From JABGPL01 sp964387885 (GTDB taxonomy: Bacteria; Electryoneota; AABM5-125-24; Hatepunaeales; Hatepunaeaceae), in assembly GCA_964387885.1 (NCBI GenBank), contig CAYLYZ010000010.1:15649-79648 (forward strand): a DNA stretch of 64,000 nt. The letters run 5' to 3'. The notes under the pieces are model-generated. The model saw only the letters and a program-made list of their open reading frames with translations, made no database searches and had not been told where the DNA came from. Position 1 is the stretch's first letter. Every line of letters begins with the position of its first letter. Shown piece by piece: positions 24,878 through 33,517 of the stretch. Made by a program: the position numbers and the translations under genes.

Positions 24878-27263
24878 AAACTATTCTCTGTTTAATTTTA
24901 ATTGCGACCTGTCGTCCACGGTACCATCCTGGATCATACTCAAGTTCCATCAATACATCTATTGCTGCTTTCCCGAATCCCATCTCTTTTGGATTCTCCG
25001 TAACCACTTCAATATCTCTAATCTCACCATCCGTACCGACGATGAACTCGAGTTCAACCACAGAGTTGATGCTTTCGCTCATCGCTTCAAAGGGATAATT
25101 ACTTCGGGTCAGGTTTCTTAAAATACTTGGTGATGTGATCAATTCAGGTAACTCATCAACCCGATCAGCTTCAAAAACTTCTTCTTCCTCAAGAAATGGA
25201 TCAACCTCAAATCGGTCATATATCCCGCTTCCCCCAATTTCATCTTCGTCAAAGAAAGGATCAAGTGGGTGAGGTTCTAATCCGTCATCAGGTCCGACTT
25301 CCGGTTCGATTGCAGGCTCTGCTCCGGATAAACCATAACGATTGTTGATGGTGCGCGCACTCCTTGCAAAATCTGTATTGGGATATTCCTCCATCACGAT
25401 TTTATAAAAATCACTCGCGATGGTGTCCTCACCTATCTTAAACAAAGAGAGATATGCCACAGCAAGCAGAGCTCGAGCTCGCACAGTGGAAGTTGAATCG
25501 GTACTGTTGGCTAAGTTTAGATAACGTTCTCGAGCTGCGACCGGGTCCTCTGTACTGAACCAGAAGTCCTCTGCTTCCCTCAGCTGAATCTCCAGGCTGT
25601 CGATGCCGGTCTCGTCTTCTATCAGACCAAGGGCTCTGTTTGCTTTTTCAAAAGAACTCCCTTCAGACAGGTTAATTATAATCAAGTTCAACAGTGAATC
25701 ATAACCTGCTGTATCACCCTGAAGCTTTTCAAAATATGCAAGTGAAGTGACAGCCCCTCCCCAGACTTCATCATACGGTTCCATGTTTGATACTAACTGG
25801 AAGTATGAAATTGAGCTGTCCCTTTCTGAAGGGATGAAAAAATAGAAGTTTCCGAGTTCGGAAAGCACCTGTCGTTCCTGCAGTTTCTGGCTCAATTCAA
25901 ACTCTGCAATCGCAGTAGAATCCATTGAACCAGTAGAATCTGCATCACCTGATTCCAGCGAATCAAGCTCAGCTAATCGGGCATTCTCCTCAGCTTCTGC
26001 TTTTTTAGCTTCCTCAATCATCCGTAACATTGGATCGTCACGTGATTTGAAATCTCTTCGTGATTTTCGCTCTTTCTTACCCTCTTTCAGCATTATTTCA
26101 ATGGAATCAACATAGGTTGTATCCGTTGAAAAAATCTCTGTCAAGCCTGATTTTGCGCTATCAATTCGTGCCTGTTGAAGTCGAAAGTGCTTAAGACTCA
26201 TCCAATAACGGCTAAGTGTTTCAATCCTCTTTGCCATCGAATCTGCCGGTTCAGCTTGAGGTGAAGACCGTTCGGCACTCTTTACTTCGTTAAAAGCGAG
26301 AATGGCGGATTTCAGGTCGCGCCTTTGCTGCCAATGAATCATGCCTAATTCATACTGAGCTGCTGCTGCAACAGGACCACGAGCTTTGGCTTCAATAAGC
26401 TTATCAAATCTTTCTTGAGCATTTTCATATTCCCCGAGTTTTACTTCACAGCGTCCCATCTCAAGCTCAACTCTCGGGAATTCATCAAGGAATGCTCCTT
26501 TGCGCAACAGGCTTTTAAAGTCTTTGAAAGCTTCCTCATAACGTCCGAGATCCGCCTTCACCTTAGCAAGTTGAAAAACCGCCTTGAATCTGAAAGCACT
26601 TGATTGTCTCGTTGATAATACATTCTCATAAAGTTCGAGAGCTTCCTCCCTCAGACCAAGTTGTTTCATACAGTCCCCGACCTTTATCAAGGCCTGGCCT
26701 CGAAGCCATTCGTCATTCGTACCGGATTCGAGTACCTTTCGGTAGTCAATTATCGCTGGTGACCATTTTTCGTTTTCGTAGTAATAGTCGGCCATTGTCA
26801 TGAATGCCTGAGCCTGTATTTCAGGTGAAATGTCGGGGAGAATTAACCCGGTCAGTATCTGCCTGGCGGAGTCAGGCTGAACAACATGAAACAATGACAT
26901 ACCCTTCCACAACATTGCCTCATTTGTTAAAACAGTTTCAGGATACTTACCGAGCAATTCATCAACCTTGCCAATCGAGTTCCTGAATTTTCCGGTGCGG
27001 TAATAAGCTTTTGCGAGCAGGAAAAGTGCCTCTTCCTCCCATTTACTGTCCGGATAAAAATCCAACATTCTGCCGGCGGATTCAATAACGTTTTGAAATT
27101 CCTTGGGCGAATTCTTCCTTTTTCCGGATTCAGGCTCATCAATCTGTTCACGACGCTTCTTTTCACCTTCGGCGTAAGATTTTTTTGCATTATACAAGTA
27201 GTTGTAATACGCACAACTTGTAAATGTGAATATCAGGATGATTGAAATTAACATCCATTTCAC
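24864..27263 (-). CDS. TPR lipoprotein with C-terminal TonB domain
   Basis: The protein has 799 residues from GTG 27263, preferred because 'gcggagg' lies six bases upstream; the frame continues to 27323 without such a site. The N-terminus is a lipoprotein signal ('MLISIILIFTFTSC', then 'AYYNYLYNAKK'). Long TPR arrays follow ('FLLAKAYYRTGKF', 'MTMADYYYENEKWSPAIIDY', 'AQYELGMIHWQQRRDLKSAI'), with a charged coiled-coil stretch at about 400-450. An acidic Asp/Glu-rich linker leads to a TonB C-terminal domain ('SVVELEFIVGTDGEIRDIEV' to 'IKIKQRIVFEPF'). TPR lipoproteins of this type act in outer-membrane assembly. The TonB module normally contacts TonB-dependent receptors or joins signalling proteins, and it is normally borne by an inner-membrane anchored protein. 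The combination is unusual; function is unknown. Confidence 0.85.
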   Translation of the reverse strand: MKWMLISIILIFTFTSCAYYNYLYNAKKSYAEGEKKRREQIDEPESGKRKNSPKEFQNVIESAGRMLDFYPDSKWEEEALFLLAKAYYRTGKFRNSIGKVDELLGKYPETVLTNEAMLWKGMSLFHVVQPDSARQILTGLILPDISPEIQAQAFMTMADYYYENEKWSPAIIDYRKVLESGTNDEWLRGQALIKVGDCMKQLGLREEALELYENVLSTRQSSAFRFKAVFQLAKVKADLGRYEEAFKDFKSLLRKGAFLDEFPRVELEMGRCEVKLGEYENAQERFDKLIEAKARGPVAAAAQYELGMIHWQQRRDLKSAILAFNEVKSAERSSPQAEPADSMAKRIETLSRYWMSLKHFRLQQARIDSAKSGLTEIFSTDTTYVDSIEIMLKEGKKERKSRRDFKSRDDPMLRMIEEAKKAEAEENARLAELDSLESGDADSTGSMDSTAIAEFELSQKLQERQVLSELGNFYFFIPSERDSSISYFQLVSNMEPYDEVWGGAVTSLAYFEKLQGDTAGYDSLLNLIIINLSEGSSFEKANRALGLIEDETGIDSLEIQLREAEDFWFSTEDPVAARERYLNLANSTDSTSTVRARALLAVAYLSLFKIGEDTIASDFYKIVMEEYPNTDFARSARTINNRYGLSGAEPAIEPEVGPDDGLEPHPLDPFFDEDEIGGSGIYDRFEVDPFLEEEEVFEADRVDELPELITSPSILRNLTRSNYPFEAMSESINSVVELEFIVGTDGEIRDIEVVTENPKEMGFGKAAIDVLMELEYDPGWYRGRQVAIKIKQRIVFEPF

Positions 27264-27501
27264 ACCAAGCCTCCGCAGATAATGCTTATAATCGTATGTC
27301 TGGTTTAAGGAAATTAAAAACACCTCTTGACTTAATGAAAATAAAAGGATAAATTAAAAAGCTCAGGTAAAAGTCATTATTCCGGCGTACCGTTTTCCCG
27401 AAGTTCTTATGTATCAATCTACAGATACTAATGTGACAATGCACGGGATCGCACAACCGGTTAATGAGCATTAAGTTTGAAAACAAGTAAAGGCAATATC
27501 A
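27264..27501. promoter_or_regulatory. Divergent promoter region
   Basis: This 238-base AT-rich gap separates the minus-strand TPR-TonB gene from plus-strand rpsT and must carry both promoters. No operator or riboswitch fold was recognised, and precise -35/-10 boxes cannot be assigned with confidence. Confidence 0.45.
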
Positions 27502-27759
27502 ATGGCACATCATAAGTCAGCGCTAAAGCGAATCAGGACAAGTAGAAAAGCTAACGAACGAAACCGTAAATTTCGCACCAAGATGCGCAATTCAATGCGA
27601 AAAGTGCGAGAATCAGAAACCACCGAATCACGTCAGGAAAACCTGAAAAATGCATGCGCAATTCTGGACAGGCTTGTCAGCAAAGGTGTTGTACATCGTA
27701 AAACAGCCGCGCGTCGCAAATCCCGTCTTTCAAAATTTGTCAGCAAACAGGTGAGTTAA
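27502..27759 (+). CDS. rpsT: 30S ribosomal protein S20
   Basis: The 85-residue, highly basic protein with the family opening 'MAHHKSALKRIRTSRKANER' and the conserved 'KGVVHRKTAARRKSRLSKF' near the C-terminus is S20. It binds 16S rRNA early in 30S assembly. It is the only plus-strand gene between about 5.8 and 46.9 kb and is monocistronic. It converges with guaB, the two stops being only 19 bases apart. Confidence 0.98.
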   Translation: MAHHKSALKRIRTSRKANERNRKFRTKMRNSMRKVRESETTESRQENLKNACAILDRLVSKGVVHRKTAARRKSRLSKFVSKQVS

Positions 27760-27765
27760 CGATTT

Positions 27766-27778
27766 CTGCCTGAGGCAG
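27766..27778. terminator. Short stem between convergent rpsT and guaB
   Basis: 'ctgcc-tga-ggcag' forms a 5-bp stem in the 19-base gap between the two convergent stop codons. It could serve both transcripts, but the stem is short and no T-run follows either way. Confidence 0.35.
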
Positions 27779-29266
27779 TTATAACTTTACCTGATAGTTA
27801 GGAGCTTCACGATTTATCACAACGTCATGCGGATGGCTCTCGCGAATACCTGCGGGAGTTATTCGTATGAAGCGAGTTTTAGTCTTGAAGTTCTCAATAT
27901 CGGGACACCCACAATATCCCATAGCCGAGCGAAGACCACCGGTCAACTGGTGAATCGTATCGGCTAATTTGCCTTTAAAAGGTACTCTCCCTTCAATTCC
28001 CTCGGGGACAAGTTTATCCGGTTCAGCTCCTTCCTGGAAATACCTGTCAGCAGAACCTTTCTTCATTGCAGCAAGGGAACCCATCCCATAAAAGACCTTA
28101 TAGGTTCTACCTTCCCACAATTCCGTCTCACCGGGCGCTTCCTCAACACCCGCAAATAAAGAACCAAGCATTACCGAACTTGCGCCCGCAGCTATTGCTT
28201 TTGCAATATCACCCGAGTAACGTGTCCCACCGTCTGCAACTATCGGAATACCAGTTCCTGCAAGTGCATCTGCACACTCCATCACAGCAGATATCTGAGG
28301 CACTCCAATTCCGGCGATCACCCGGGTCGTACATATCGCCCCGGCACCGATTCCGACCTTTACGCCATCAACTCCGGCCTCGACCAGATCTTTTGCTCCA
28401 TCACCCGTTGCAACATTCCCGGCTAATATCTGGACATCAGGGAAGTTCTTTCTGATCTCACGAACAGTTCGCAAAACACCCTCGGAATGTCCATGAGCTG
28501 TATCAACTGTTATTAGATCGGCTTCTGCTCTAACAAGTGCTTCAACACGAGCCATTGTCTCGGCAGAAACTCCGACAGCAGCTCCGACACATAACCTGCC
28601 CTTATCATCCATGCAGGCGTTTGGGAACTGTCTCTTCTTTTGTATATCTTTTGCGGTGATCAAACCAACCAGACGATTATCCTTGTCAACGACGGGTAAT
28701 TTTTCAATTCGTTTATCGTGGAAAATCTCCCATGCCTGCTCAACAGTTGTTCCTATAGGCGCTGTTACAAGCGGTTGTTTGGTCATATACTCTGAAACCG
28801 GTCTGGAGACATCTTCAGCAAACCTGATATCACGATGTGTAATCATACCAACCAATTCATTGCCATCGACCACCGGTATACCAGAAATGTTGTGTTTGTG
28901 CATTATTCCATGCACATGTGATAGTGGTAAAGTAGAAGGCAAGGTTATCGGATTTGTAATCGTGAAACTCTCTGATCGTTTAACCTTGGCAACCTGAGCT
29001 GCCTGATCTTCGATTGAGAGCATTTTGTGGATCACACCAAGTCCACCCTCCCTGGCAATGGAAATTGCCAAAGCCCATTCCGTGACAGTATCCATAGCTG
29101 CGCTAACGAACGGTATATTTATTTTCAAACCTCGCGTCACATACGAAACCAGCTCAACCTCACGTGGGAGAACGGCTGATCGTGCCGGAAGAATTAATAC
29201 ATCATCAAAAGTCAATGCTGTCGAAACTATCCTGTCTGCACCTGAGTTAAGTTGTGATGATTTCAT
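27779..29266 (-). CDS. guaB: Inosine-5'-monophosphate dehydrogenase
   Basis: The 495-residue length is normal. The TIM barrel is split by two CBS domains (about 95-205). The catalytic loop 'GIGAGAICTTRVIAG' contains the active-site Cys, and the flap segment 'GSADRYFQ' together with 'GVEGRVPFKG'-like 'GIEGRVPFKGKLADTIHQL' holds the Arg-Tyr region. It oxidises IMP to XMP, the committed step to guanine nucleotides. It follows the GH2-like membrane gene by 12 bases on the same strand. Confidence 0.97.
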   Translation of the reverse strand: MKSSQLNSGADRIVSTALTFDDVLILPARSAVLPREVELVSYVTRGLKINIPFVSAAMDTVTEWALAISIAREGGLGVIHKMLSIEDQAAQVAKVKRSESFTITNPITLPSTLPLSHVHGIMHKHNISGIPVVDGNELVGMITHRDIRFAEDVSRPVSEYMTKQPLVTAPIGTTVEQAWEIFHDKRIEKLPVVDKDNRLVGLITAKDIQKKRQFPNACMDDKGRLCVGAAVGVSAETMARVEALVRAEADLITVDTAHGHSEGVLRTVREIRKNFPDVQILAGNVATGDGAKDLVEAGVDGVKVGIGAGAICTTRVIAGIGVPQISAVMECADALAGTGIPIVADGGTRYSGDIAKAIAAGASSVMLGSLFAGVEEAPGETELWEGRTYKVFYGMGSLAAMKKGSADRYFQEGAEPDKLVPEGIEGRVPFKGKLADTIHQLTGGLRSAMGYCGCPDIENFKTKTRFIRITPAGIRESHPHDVVINREAPNYQVKL

Positions 29267-29278
29267 TTATCTACCCTC

Positions 29279-31900
29279 TTAAAAAAATCCCTGAACAATT
29301 GTGCTACCAATAAAATCCCAATATGAGCTGATTGATCTCAAATAATCGAGCGCTATCAAACAACCCACAATAAACACCAGAGGAGGTCCCATCCATAGAA
29401 TGACCACGGTACCAATCGGTTTTCGAACATGGTGTTTATACACCCATATTAACCGTAATAATGACCAGAAGATGAGAAAAGTTACAAGACCATTTACGAG
29501 AATGTCCGCATTTCGAGAATATAATCTCTCTGCGATACTGCCAAGTGGCAGTAGGGCGAGCATCGGCGCTCCAGCCCAAACAACATAATCGAAACTCTGG
29601 ATAAAGGTGCGCTTTCTGACAAACAGAGATGAAATTATCGACGATTGGAATGCTCCAATCCAGACCAGGACAAAGGTTATTAACCAACAAAACAGGAATG
29701 CCCTGAACGGCTGCCAGAAAAGAGTTCCAACCCATCCGATGAGTTCCGTAGAACTGAGTATGTAGCCAAAAAACCAGTCAACTGCATAACTCTCACGATG
29801 AGCATGGAACCAACCCGCACCTACGAGTCCGAGTCCCCCTGATATTAATATTGTTAAAAGTAAAGTATGACCACTCTGGAAATATCTGAAATCGCTGATG
29901 TCTTGAAAAAATCCTCGCGGTGAGGTGAAGGTGCGCATCAGGTTGAACCTGAAGATATTGTTCTGCCTCATAGCCGCAAGAAGGACAAAAATCAATGCAA
30001 TCCCGAATACTAAAAGGAGCGCAGGTTCACCACCATTATAAGTACCTCGTGATAATGGCTCTGTGGTTCTTGATGCCCAGAACTCTTTCAACCGCTGATA
30101 AGCCGGTCTGGTCAGTCGACCGGGCGTGACCAGTCCTGTAGCATATTTCTCGTGGGCACCGTGAAACGGACCCGAAATAGACGGTATCATACCCATCCAA
30201 TCCCCGAAATCACCTGTAATAATTCCAATACACCATTCGAGGTTTTCAGACTGACTAACCTTTTCGACTATGAACTTTGCCTGACCCGCTTCGGAGGTCG
30301 GATCTTCCCATCCGCCCAAGTTTCCAGGGGTAATTGTGCGCTTAATTCCACCCAGCATTGCGGGGCGATCGCCATCAATAACCTTTGGTAACTCCTGATA
30401 TAGATATGGACTATATTTAGTCAGCTCAAGAATCACCATATCAAGGGGTGCTGCCCTGAATGTACTTTTAAACGGGATTGCAGCATAAACCGGTCTGTAA
30501 TCAAGCCGGTGAATCAAGTCTGTTAATGTGGAGTAATATTTGCCATTAGTGGCATTCGGTGGATTTATTTCTGAACCAATACCCCAACCGGCAATGCAGG
30601 TAAATCGACGGTCACGTTTGATTATCTCCTCAAGTTGACCCGCTGCTGAATTGATAAAATTCTCATTACCAAGAATATCGTCTGGCACCTGAAAAACCGG
30701 TAATTCTGTGAATACCAGTAAACCCATGCGATCACAAATATCCAGCAAATTTGGAGTTGCTGTACCCTGAACAACCCTGATCGCATCAATACCAAGTTCC
30801 TTGATCAGTTTGATATCCATTGCGGCCAATTCGACCGGGGAGGCATTTCCATAATTCGGGTCAGCATTGATGTACGAAATACACTTCAGATTTCTTCGCA
30901 CATTATTTATTCTGAAGCCCTTTTCATCCAGATTCAGAGTTAAGGCTCCGAAAATTGCAGACGATCTGTGTAATCCATCTGGCCTTATCAATCCTGCCTG
31001 AACTGTGTAAATCTCAGGTGATTCGCTCAGCTCCCAATGGGTGATGTCCGGATAGGGAAAACGAATAATCTTTTTGCTGATTTTTCTCTCCGGAAAAATC
31101 AAACGAGTAGTATCCGTTGATGCAACTATTTGACCGGATGGGTTCAGGAGTTGGACATAATAATGGTAATCCGGGGATTGATTGCCTTTAATCTCACTTG
31201 AACCGGGAGTTTCACGCATTTCCAATTCAATTTCAACATATTCATTTTGGTTCTGTTTTCCTCCCACCCACTTCGCACTGAGGTCGACTATATGCGCGTA
31301 AGGAGAACCCACGAGGTAAATCCCTCGTGAAATTCCTCCGTAACGTTTGCGGGAAAAAATACTTCCTCTCAAAGGAGGTGAATGAAACTTGTCAAGTCTG
31401 TTGCTTATTCGGATTGAAATATGGTTTTGCTTTGGTTCAAAGCGGAGAGTTCTTGGATTCAAATCCAGTTGAAATGAAGCATCATCACTGCGACGTGTAT
31501 CAAGATTTACGCCATTAAGGGCAATATTAATCGCTTGAGATGCGCCGTCGATTACGAGCTTCCACTTGTAATCGAAATAATCCCGGGGAAGTTGGAAATT
31601 GCGGGAAATCTCTATTACACCATCCCAACCATCCCATACAAAGGGCAGGTCTATACTGTCTGATTTTGCTTTATCCCCGACAATTAGATGCCATTTACCG
31701 GCCAGATCTATTAATTTATCATCCGCACCAACCGACCAGTGTCCACGATCCGGGAGAATACTGGATTTGTCAGGCAGAGTTGAGGTGAGGCTTCTAATTG
31801 AGGCATAACCTACCTGCATCGATCCTGCAATTAAAAGCAGAAGCAACATCAGGGAGCCGAGGATGAATCCTCTATTCTTAACTGGTGCCAATGGCTTCAA
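29279..31900 (-). CDS. GH2-like ectodomain fused to a multi-pass membrane domain
   Basis: The product has 873 residues and starts at TTG 31900. After a signal-like helix (about 12-34), the order is a GH2 sugar-binding jelly roll ('GKWHLIVGDK', 'DLPFVWDGWDGVIEISRNF', 'GGISRGIYLVGSPYAHI'), an Ig-like segment, and a TIM-barrel part ('DIKLIKELGIDAIRVVQGTA'). The acid/base glutamate site reads 'GWGIGSEINPP', where GH2 enzymes usually have Asn-Glu. The nucleophile region ('RPAMLGGIKRTITPG') lacks an obvious Glu, so catalysis is doubtful. From about 635 the protein has roughly six membrane helices resembling Yip1-type domains. A glycosidase fold with an intramembrane C-terminal domain is uncommon; it may bind or sense glycans. 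It lies between rpe and guaB, apparently co-transcribed. Confidence 0.78.
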   Translation of the reverse strand: MKPLAPVKNRGFILGSLMLLLLLIAGSMQVGYASIRSLTSTLPDKSSILPDRGHWSVGADDKLIDLAGKWHLIVGDKAKSDSIDLPFVWDGWDGVIEISRNFQLPRDYFDYKWKLVIDGASQAINIALNGVNLDTRRSDDASFQLDLNPRTLRFEPKQNHISIRISNRLDKFHSPPLRGSIFSRKRYGGISRGIYLVGSPYAHIVDLSAKWVGGKQNQNEYVEIELEMRETPGSSEIKGNQSPDYHYYVQLLNPSGQIVASTDTTRLIFPERKISKKIIRFPYPDITHWELSESPEIYTVQAGLIRPDGLHRSSAIFGALTLNLDEKGFRINNVRRNLKCISYINADPNYGNASPVELAAMDIKLIKELGIDAIRVVQGTATPNLLDICDRMGLLVFTELPVFQVPDDILGNENFINSAAGQLEEIIKRDRRFTCIAGWGIGSEINPPNATNGKYYSTLTDLIHRLDYRPVYAAIPFKSTFRAAPLDMVILELTKYSPYLYQELPKVIDGDRPAMLGGIKRTITPGNLGGWEDPTSEAGQAKFIVEKVSQSENLEWCIGIITGDFGDWMGMIPSISGPFHGAHEKYATGLVTPGRLTRPAYQRLKEFWASRTTEPLSRGTYNGGEPALLLVFGIALIFVLLAAMRQNNIFRFNLMRTFTSPRGFFQDISDFRYFQSGHTLLLTILISGGLGLVGAGWFHAHRESYAVDWFFGYILSSTELIGWVGTLFWQPFRAFLFCWLITFVLVWIGAFQSSIISSLFVRKRTFIQSFDYVVWAGAPMLALLPLGSIAERLYSRNADILVNGLVTFLIFWSLLRLIWVYKHHVRKPIGTVVILWMGPPLVFIVGCLIALDYLRSISSYWDFIGSTIVQGFF

Positions 31901-32006
31901 ATACGTAAACCTGAATTGAAATCAGTGGTCTGTGGTGCATTGCACTTTTCACCGGAGATGGCTAAAAAAATATAATCTTAAAAATTACGTCACAATATAA
32001 GGAAAA

Positions 32007-32684
32007 TCAACTTATCTCCATTAATGATTCACGTATGTCAACAATTGCCCTGACCGGATCATCTTTGCCATAAATAGCACTTCCTGCAACCAGTAAATCA
32101 GCTCCTGCATTGACAACAATCCGGGCGGTATTGATGTCAACTCCACCATCTACTGCGATAACCTGATGCGATCTTGCTAATTTTCGGGCTGCAGAAACCT
32201 TCGGCATCATATCCCCCATGAATTTCTGTCCGCCAAAACCCGGCTCCACGGTCATAATAAGAATTTGATCGCATAAAGAAATGAGGTTTTCAATGTCTTC
32301 AAATGGAGTTCCCGGCTTAACGGAAATTCCCGGTCTTACACCTGCATCGCGAATTTCTTTCAGGATTGTTTCAGCCTCTGGTTCAGCTTCAAAGTGAAAC
32401 GTCAGAAAATCATTTTTATCAAGACCTGCACTCAGATAATCATCGATCCGCCTCCCTGGCGATTCAATCATCAGGTGAACATCCAGTTTCATAAGATTCA
32501 ATCTTTTAACAGCGGCGATTACCGGAGGGCCAAAGGTTAGATTTGGCACAAAATGATCGTCCATCACATCACAATGGATATAATCAGCTTCACCTGCGAC
32601 AATTTCCACAGCCTCAGCCAATCTTGCCATGTCGGCACTTAACAAACTGGGGGATATGTAAATCTCTTTTCCCATCTGTATCAA
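32007..32684 (-). CDS. rpe: Ribulose-phosphate 3-epimerase
   Basis: The 225-residue TIM barrel has the conserved segments 'ISPSLLSADMARL', 'HCDVMDDHFVPNLTFGP' (metal-binding His and Asp), 'LDVHLMIESPG', 'MTVEPGFGGQKF' and 'IAVDGGVDINTA'. It interconverts ribulose 5-phosphate and xylulose 5-phosphate. It follows the PASTA gene by 8 bases, an arrangement seen widely near rsmB and PASTA kinases. Confidence 0.97.
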   Translation of the reverse strand: MIQMGKEIYISPSLLSADMARLAEAVEIVAGEADYIHCDVMDDHFVPNLTFGPPVIAAVKRLNLMKLDVHLMIESPGRRIDDYLSAGLDKNDFLTFHFEAEPEAETILKEIRDAGVRPGISVKPGTPFEDIENLISLCDQILIMTVEPGFGGQKFMGDMMPKVSAARKLARSHQVIAVDGGVDINTARIVVNAGADLLVAGSAIYGKDDPVRAIVDIRESLMEIS

Positions 32685-32692
32685 ATCACCTT

Positions 32693-33517
32693 TTATTTTG
32701 TCGGTGAGACAGCTATTTTTACGTCAATTCTCTGCCCGGAACTCATTGCTGAGCCGCTCTTTGGGGTTTGTTCGAGAATTGTACCTACTCTGGATGATTT
32801 TTGCGGATATCTGGAAATGTGACCCAATCTGAGCTCATATTTGGCAAGTATAAGATTAATCTCAGATACTTGCCGACCGACCAGATCTGGTGCAACAATT
32901 TTATCAGGTCTTTTTCCGGTGCTGACTGTCAAATTCAGCTCACTGTTTCTGACAATTCTCTCTCCCGGAAGCGGTCGCTGTGACATTATCACACCTTCGG
33001 GCAGTGAGTTTGAATGTTGATACCGAATTTTTTCCATCTTAACTACAATACCGGTAGAATCAGCTATCAAAGCAGCCTCTCGAGGTGACCTTCCCACAAC
33101 ATCCGGACAGGTTAACAATTGTTCCCTGATGCTTAATACTACTTCAACACGCCTTCCGGGCTTGACAGTTGCTCCGGCAACCGGGAATTGATCGACAACC
33201 GTGCCCGGATCATGTCGGTTATCAACTCGCATCCGATCACCGCGGACGAGTTCAATCCCCTTTTCTGCACATATTATTTCAGCACGCTCAATTGGTATTT
33301 CTCTCAGATCCGGTACCTCAATCTCAACTCCTCCTGCCACAATTAGTGGCATTAGAATTCGGTCAATTAAAGCAATTGTCCAGAAAGCCGCAAAAATAAC
33401 AACCAGCAAACCCGAAATCGCGTTTTTTACCCGGATGAATCCTTTGGTTGAAGAAATCTCTTTCCAATTCCAGTTACTTGACTTTTTTGCTCTGATTTTA
33501 CCGAAACTCTCTATCAT
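32693..33517 (-). CDS. Membrane-anchored protein with three PASTA domains
   Basis: The 274-residue protein has one membrane helix (about 33-55, 'AISGLLVVIFAAFWTIALID') and three PASTA modules outside. They open 'EVPDLREIPIERAEII', 'TCPDVVGRSPREAALIADS' and 'VAPDLVGRQVSEINLILAK'. PASTA domains bind peptidoglycan fragments or serve as spacers in PknB-type kinases and penicillin-binding proteins. Here there is no kinase or transpeptidase part, and the cytoplasmic segment is only about 30 residues. In the common gene order rsmB-pknB-rpe this gene occupies the kinase position. It overlaps rsmB by 4 bases (ATGA). Confidence 0.9.
   Translation of the reverse strand: MIESFGKIRAKKSSNWNWKEISSTKGFIRVKNAISGLLVVIFAAFWTIALIDRILMPLIVAGGVEIEVPDLREIPIERAEIICAEKGIELVRGDRMRVDNRHDPGTVVDQFPVAGATVKPGRRVEVVLSIREQLLTCPDVVGRSPREAALIADSTGIVVKMEKIRYQHSNSLPEGVIMSQRPLPGERIVRNSELNLTVSTGKRPDKIVAPDLVGRQVSEINLILAKYELRLGHISRYPQKSSRVGTILEQTPKSGSAMSSGQRIDVKIAVSPTK

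Noticed and set aside
27264..27323. Longer N-terminus of the TPR-TonB protein
   Set aside because: The GTG at 27263 has a near-ideal ribosome site and puts the lipoprotein signal at the N-terminus; the longer form does not.
28066..28455. Plus-strand frame of 129 codons inside guaB
   Set aside because: It is antisense to the CBS/barrel coding region of guaB and has low-complexity His/Gln-rich translation.
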